Source of the DNA: JABCYV01 sp963696025
GTDB taxonomy: Bacteria; Acidobacteriota; Terriglobia; Terriglobales; Acidobacteriaceae
Length of the DNA: 64,000 bases
Direction: 5' to 3'
Assembly (NCBI GenBank): GCA_963696025.1
Contig: CAVOII010000014.1
Span: 1,135,919-1,199,918 of the forward strand
The notes beneath the pieces are model-generated. The model was not told the origin of the DNA and searched no databases. It saw only the letters and a list, made by a program, of their open reading frames with translations. Position numbers and translations under genes: made by a program. Shown piece after piece: positions 59,752-64,000 of the stretch; positions within the stretch are counted from its first letter, which is position 1; every line of letters starts with the position of its first letter.

Positions 59752-61194
59752 TCAACGGCATGCGGCGCAACAAAATGCAGCCGAACTTTGGCGGGTGGCT
59801 TCCAGCGCGATGTCTGTCGGAAAGTGCACATGATCAGCGGTAATTGAAGGTGTCACACTGGCAATCCAAGAATCGTAGTCACCGGTGTAGCCTACTCGCT
59901 CTTGAAAGGCCCGAATCCTCTGCTCGATCGCTGCGACTTCGTGGTATGACAGACTTCGCATGACCTGGACTCGATCCCGAACGGCCTGAGCTTGCGCCGT
60001 TCCTCGGGCTTCCGCACCGGCATAAAACCGCGCAGACGCTGCGCTTTCGTCCCCGACGCCAATGTAGTTTTCGATGAGCTTGGTGGTAACTTCCTGACTG
60101 TGTAACAGTGACGAGCGAATATTGCCCTGTCCGGTCACGACATTACCCACTCCAAATACATGATCGGATTCGCCGCCTCGGGGCAGAGATTCATTGTGGA
60201 AGTCGTAATATTCGCCCCTCATGGCGACGCCAGGAATCTTCTCAGGCACGGACCCGATCGAAGAAATTACCATTGGCGCTCGTAGTCGGTACTCCGAGCC
60301 CGCCACGGGTTCTGCTTTTCGCCCTTCCACTTTGGTCTCCGCAACTTTCAAGCCCACTAGCCGCCCGTCCTCTACAAGGAGTCCCGTTGCTACCCTGCGA
60401 TCCTGAACCCGAAACAAGTATTTTTCCTGCGCCAAGCGCAGCATCTTCTGGCGCGTCGCTTCTGTCTTAGCAATCTGATCGAGCGTGGCATTTTCTGGAG
60501 GCTGAGCCAGCGGCATGTCTTGTCCTCGGCGGCGATAGATCAGAAGGCATCCTTTAACGCCGAGGTCCTCAGGAGCAATGCCGTGCATCTTGCAGACGGC
60601 CGGGACACCTTTCTTTTCGAGCTCATACACATCAGTCTGAACACCGTGCGCGCGAAGAACGCGCTCATAGTTTTCGAGCTGCAGGATCTTCGCGACATCA
60701 ATCGACGCAAGCCCACCGCCTACGATCAAGGCTTCGTCAGGGGCCTGGTAGCGTGGCCCTGTGTAGTCCTCTTCATTCTTGTGGTTGTACCAATAGATGA
60801 ACGGATTCTGGTAAACCAAGCCCTTGTCGACGAATTCTTCCGCTCCAGGAATTCCCAGTTCTCTGTCCCTCCAGGCCCCGTTTGCCAGGATGACCGCAGA
60901 AAAACCCCAATTGTTGCAAAGATCGTGAAAGTCGAGGTCGCGGCCGAGCCGAGTCCTGGGAAGGAAGAAAACACCGGGTTTCCTTAGGCGAGCATCGATG
61001 CGGCTGTACTCTTGTTTGCGTTGCTCGAGATGCCAGCGGGGCAGGCCGTCTTCGATCTTGCCATAAGGCTTTTTGTTCTGTTCTATGACAACCACGTGAA
61101 TCCCATTGTCCGCCAATATTTCTGCGGCGACGGAGCCAGCGATCGCTCCTCCAACAATAGCGACAAAGTGATACGGTTTGTGTGTCATCGTCAT
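59752..61194 (-). CDS. FAD/NAD(P)-dependent oxidoreductase (glutamate synthase small-subunit-like)
   Basis: The 480-residue protein begins with an FAD-binding loop with a slightly altered glycine pattern (VGGAIAGSVAAEIL) and has a second dinucleotide-binding motif (ALIVGGGLASIDVAKIL). Segments such as VVVIEQNKKPYGKIEDGLPR and GVPAVCKMHGIAPEDLG resemble glutamate synthase small subunit and ferredoxin:NADP reductase-like enzymes. It would pass electrons from NAD(P)H to a partner. Start ATG 61194. It lies between the OYE and SDR genes with short gaps. Confidence 0.87.
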   Translation of the reverse strand: MTMTHKPYHFVAIVGGAIAGSVAAEILADNGIHVVVIEQNKKPYGKIEDGLPRWHLEQRKQEYSRIDARLRKPGVFFLPRTRLGRDLDFHDLCNNWGFSAVILANGAWRDRELGIPGAEEFVDKGLVYQNPFIYWYNHKNEEDYTGPRYQAPDEALIVGGGLASIDVAKILQLENYERVLRAHGVQTDVYELEKKGVPAVCKMHGIAPEDLGVKGCLLIYRRRGQDMPLAQPPENATLDQIAKTEATRQKMLRLAQEKYLFRVQDRRVATGLLVEDGRLVGLKVAETKVEGRKAEPVAGSEYRLRAPMVISSIGSVPEKIPGVAMRGEYYDFHNESLPRGGESDHVFGVGNVVTGQGNIRSSLLHSQEVTTKLIENYIGVGDESAASARFYAGAEARGTAQAQAVRDRVQVMRSLSYHEVAAIEQRIRAFQERVGYTGDYDSWIASVTPSITADHVHFPTDIALEATRQSSAAFCCAACR

Positions 61195-61224
61195 TTTCGA
61201 TGGTCTCGTCGATGCTTTGAGCTT

Positions 61225-62373
61225 TCAGACGGCTGAAGTAACCGACTCCGACCGCTGTTCGTAGAACGGATAGTCCGTGTAGCCCTGAGCGTCGAAGGTG
61301 TAGAACGTGTTGCGATCGTACGCATTCAGAGGCAGCCCGAGCTGGATACGCTTTGGCAAGTCGGGATTCGCCAAGAAATGCCGCCCGAAAGCAACCAGAT
61401 CGGCATCTCCTTTCTCTACGACTTCCTCGGCCGTTCCGGGTTCGAAGCCCCCGGCTGCGATGATTTTCCCTTTGAATATCTTTCGGAGCCGTGCCGACGC
61501 AATCGCATACTGACCCTCTGCGATGACTACGTTTCCTCTTACCCGCGGTTCGATGATGTGCAGATAGGCCAGACCGAATTGATTCAGTTCCTTTACGACA
61601 GAGTCGAACAATGCGTCCGGATCACTATCGGACATGCCATTCCACCTGCCGGCCGGCGCGATGCGGACGGCCACGCGATTACCGCCCCACACCGAAACCA
61701 GTGCTTCCATCACTTGAACGAGGAAGCGGGAGCGATTTTCGATCGAGCCGCCATATATATCAGTTCGCCGGTTGACGCCATCTTGCAGAAATTGATCAGG
61801 CAGGTAGCCGTTACCAGCGTGAAGCTCAACGCCATCGAATCCAGCGGCTTTGGCGTGCTCGGACGCTTTGCGATAATCTTCGACAATGCCCGGAATTTCT
61901 GTGATGTCGAGCGCGCGGTGAGGCGAAGTCTGACGCCAACCATGGGGCGTAGACTCCAGTATCGTTGGATCCTGCCAATATTCCGGGTTGACTGAAGAAC
62001 TGACAGGGGTTGCGCCTTTGGTCGAGTCCACATGCCCGGCACGCCCTGTATGCCAGAGTTGGGAAAACATATACCCACGCTTCTGATGAACGGCGTCTGT
62101 GATTCTTTTCCACCCTGCAACCTGCTCCTCCGAATACAGGCCGGGGGCCGCGAACCATCCGCCGCCAGCGACCGAGATCGAAGTCGCTTCAGAAACGATG
62201 AGTCCACCGTCTGAGGCTCGTTGCGAATAGTACTCAAGCATCAGATCGCCCGGAATATTCCCCGGCTGAACGGACCGCGAACGAGTTAGCGGGCCCATCA
62301 CCACGCGGTGCTTCAACTCCATGAGTCCGACTTGAATTGGCGTGAACAGCGTATTTGTGGCTAACGTTTTCAT
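61225..62373 (-). CDS. Old Yellow Enzyme family alkene reductase
   Basis: The 382-residue flavin-dependent TIM barrel has the N-terminal LFTPIQVGLMELKHRVVMGP, the active-site pair H/N in FDGVELHAGNGYLPDQFLQD (HxxN-type), the segment YSQRASDGGLIVSEATSISV, and the FMN phosphate site RHFLANPDLPKR. It reduces activated alkenes (alpha,beta-unsaturated carbonyls, nitro compounds) with NAD(P)H. Start ATG 62373. It lies 61 bases downstream of the PRISE-like gene and 30 bases upstream of the FAD oxidoreductase. Confidence 0.93.
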   Translation of the reverse strand: MKTLATNTLFTPIQVGLMELKHRVVMGPLTRSRSVQPGNIPGDLMLEYYSQRASDGGLIVSEATSISVAGGGWFAAPGLYSEEQVAGWKRITDAVHQKRGYMFSQLWHTGRAGHVDSTKGATPVSSSVNPEYWQDPTILESTPHGWRQTSPHRALDITEIPGIVEDYRKASEHAKAAGFDGVELHAGNGYLPDQFLQDGVNRRTDIYGGSIENRSRFLVQVMEALVSVWGGNRVAVRIAPAGRWNGMSDSDPDALFDSVVKELNQFGLAYLHIIEPRVRGNVVIAEGQYAIASARLRKIFKGKIIAAGGFEPGTAEEVVEKGDADLVAFGRHFLANPDLPKRIQLGLPLNAYDRNTFYTFDAQGYTDYPFYEQRSESVTSAV

Positions 62374-62434
62374 AGTCTAGGTTCCTAGAGCGCTTCTACT
62401 TTCTTCGACATTGTTTTTCTCCTTCTGCTTTAAT

Positions 62435-63520
62435 CTAGGGGACGATCCGCATATCGCGCAGTCTGGTGAGCTGTCGCCTAAAGCTCTGATGTGTGTCGAT
62501 GCAATCCGCAAAACCCGCCTGACGAATCTTGATTGTGCTCAGAATTGTTTCTTCCCGGAAGTTGAGCATCCAGTCCACGAACGCCCAGTTTGCAATCTGG
62601 TCGTAGGGCGTGGCGTGCAGGCCATAGCGGGCAACCATCGCATCCCACAAAGGAGCCTTCTCGCTCATCTCGGAAACAGTAGACATCGCAAGCGGCTCTG
62701 CGATTGGCAGATCGTAGAAGGCGGCGAGTTCATTCCACAGTTGCCTCCAGCGATAGACATCTCCGTTCGATACGTTGAAGATTTCATTGCGTGCTTTGTC
62801 TTCACCTAGAGCCCACAAAGTCGCGCGACCGAACAATTCTGCGTCGGTTGTTTCCTGGAGAGTGTTCCATCCTTCCTTGGTGCCAGGAAAGCGTAGGGGC
62901 AACCCGAGTTCGCGGCTCATCGCAGCGTAGGTCGCGAGACTCGTAACCAGGTTCATCGGTGAGTTCAGGCTTGGTCCCATGACCAGATGCGGACGCAAGA
63001 CGGTCCAGCTAGCTCCGTTCTTGGCGGCCCACTCGGCCACAATGTCTTCTTGCTGGTGGTAGTGGATCGGCGCAATGAGACGTGGCTCCGTCTCCTTCGC
63101 GGGAGCATTGAATGCCCCAAGGCTGAAGCCGTACGACTTGGCACCGCCGGCAAGCACGATGCGCTGAAGAGGCACATTGCGCGCGGCGAGAGCGTCGAGC
63201 GTATTTTTCAACATTCTGGCATTTGGCTCGACAGTTTCAGCCATCGTGGGTTTCTCGACATAGGCGGCGAAGACCAAATCGGTCACCTTATTAAGAGACG
63301 AAAATGCCTTTGTCGTGCCCTCGCGGTCCATGAGATCGACGCTGATGTGAGGGGGAGCGGCCTGAGTCCGATAGGTTGGCGCGGGTCGGCGTGCAGCTGT
63401 GGTGATTCCCCATTTTGGGTTCTCTGCGACGGCGTCGATGACACCTGTGCCAAGGACGCCATAGGGTCCCACAATCAGGATCTGGCGCTCCGCGACGGGT
63501 GTTTCAGAAGTAGCTGACAT
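62435..63520 (-). CDS. NAD-dependent reductase of the PRISE (progesterone 5-beta-reductase/iridoid synthase) SDR family
   Basis: I choose ATG 63520 because AGGAGGAG precedes it. The 361-residue extended SDR has the nucleotide loop GPYGVLGTGVIDAV (GxxGxxG) and the active-site motif IHYHQQEDIVAEW, with Tyr in the atypical position characteristic of PRISE enzymes, which reduce the double bond of enones or enals. The neighbouring OYE gene codes for another enone reductase family. The substrate is not known. It belongs to the tight minus-strand operon. Confidence 0.82.
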   Translation of the reverse strand: MSATSETPVAERQILIVGPYGVLGTGVIDAVAENPKWGITTAARRPAPTYRTQAAPPHISVDLMDREGTTKAFSSLNKVTDLVFAAYVEKPTMAETVEPNARMLKNTLDALAARNVPLQRIVLAGGAKSYGFSLGAFNAPAKETEPRLIAPIHYHQQEDIVAEWAAKNGASWTVLRPHLVMGPSLNSPMNLVTSLATYAAMSRELGLPLRFPGTKEGWNTLQETTDAELFGRATLWALGEDKARNEIFNVSNGDVYRWRQLWNELAAFYDLPIAEPLAMSTVSEMSEKAPLWDAMVARYGLHATPYDQIANWAFVDWMLNFREETILSTIKIRQAGFADCIDTHQSFRRQLTRLRDMRIVP

Positions 63521-63569
63521 GGCAAAGTCTCCTCCTTTCAAATCGAGTTAATTAAGCCAAGTACGGAGC

Positions 63570-64000
63570 TCAAATCGAAACGTCCGAACCACCCGAACCC
63601 AAATTCAAGTCGTCCATGGTCAGGGGTCCTCCGATCTGCTGAAGATCGTAGTGGTGCTCGTATACAACCCTGGACGCATTCCATCTCCGCAGTGGCATAC
63701 CACTTCAAAGTGCACCGTCTCCCTCCGACGCCGGTGAAGTCGATACTCCAGGCGGAATGCGTCTCGCTGGCTGTGTCTCCAGGAATCGCAGTCTGCTGGA
63801 CTGATACCGACAATCCGGCTACTTCGGCCATTACGTGAAGCGGCACCAGGACATTCAATAGAAAAGCACGTACTTTCTCTTTTCCCCGGATCATCTCCCG
63901 CAAACCTTCTCTGCTCACCTCGACATCGTCGGCGTAAAACGTCTCAAAAATGTCCAGAAACTCCTCGTAGCTCCTAGCGATTTCGGCGCGCAGGATAGCC
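63570..64000 (-). pseudogene. SnoaL-like (NTF2 fold) protein, partial and frameshifted
   Basis: The frame is open from the window edge (AILRAEIARSYEEFLDIFET), continuing through SREGLREMIRGKEKVRAFLL and FTGVGGRRCTLKWYAT. The expected end (VVYEHHYDLQQIGGPLTMDD, stopping at TGA 63570-63572) is in another frame, so a one-base shift lies near 63680-63690. Without the shift the frame would stop at 63538. The start lies beyond the window. Confidence 0.7.

Overview
The window looks like a chromosomal segment, moderately GC-rich, from a soil-type member of the Acidobacteriota (Terriglobia/Koribacter-like). The basis is gene content and style, not a database match: a very large TonB-dependent receptor with an N-terminal carboxypeptidase-regulatory-like domain, a secretin fused to a C-terminal cohesin-like module, a patatin-barrel protein, a stand-alone B12-binding subunit, DedA-rhodanese and LarC proteins, and short palindromic intergenic repeats.

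Layout. 0-2 kb: end of an ABC ATPase and its double permease. 2-5 kb: zinc-ribbon/XRE regulator, HD protein and hutH. 5-9.5 kb: a minus-strand leucine/isovalerate catabolism block (thioesterase, enoyl-CoA hydratase, HMG-CoA lyase, acyl-CoA carboxylase beta subunit), interrupted by a 114-bp inverted-repeat element and by a GxxExxY cassette bounded by inverted repeats. 9.7-11.5 kb: an outer-membrane porin-like gene and a periplasmic binding-like gene, both broken. 11.5-18.6 kb: an unknown gene, B12-binding subunit, DNA glycosylase, a cyclase-like protein and a TonB-family protein. 18.6-26.3 kb: a long co-directional minus-strand run: CYTH, DedA-rhodanese, polyprenyl synthase, YajQ, TatD, MetG, LarC. 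26.4-45 kb: argS, patatin, a TetR/membrane-protein pair, pepA, smpB, secretin with two pseudopilins, hutU, hutI and an M1 aminopeptidase.

At 45.15 kb a tRNA-Phe gene is followed by a tyrosine integrase, a probably frameshifted excisionase, a zinc-ribbon membrane protein, an ECF sigma/anti-sigma pair and a lipoprotein. Paired direct repeats lie next to the integrase and again at 49.1-49.35 kb, suggesting a small integrative element of about 4.2 kb. Beyond it lie a TRIC-like channel, an amidohydrolase remnant, a TetR regulator, a DUF4331 protein, the giant TonB-dependent receptor and a tight minus-strand operon of redox enzymes (SDR, FAD oxidoreductase, Old Yellow Enzyme, PRISE-type reductase) with SnoaL-like and DUF427 proteins.

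The observation I rate highest is in the DedA-rhodanese gene. An in-frame TGA lies at the position expected for the catalytic cysteine of the rhodanese domain, the rest of the domain stays open and conserved-looking for 52 more codons, and a short GC-rich stem-loop lies about 17-31 bases downstream. This makes it a candidate selenoprotein, with a simple nonsense mutation as the alternative. Next come the GxxExxY cassette and the tRNA-Phe element. Several genes are frameshifted, especially at 7.4-11.5 kb, and sequencing or assembly error cannot be excluded from one sequence.
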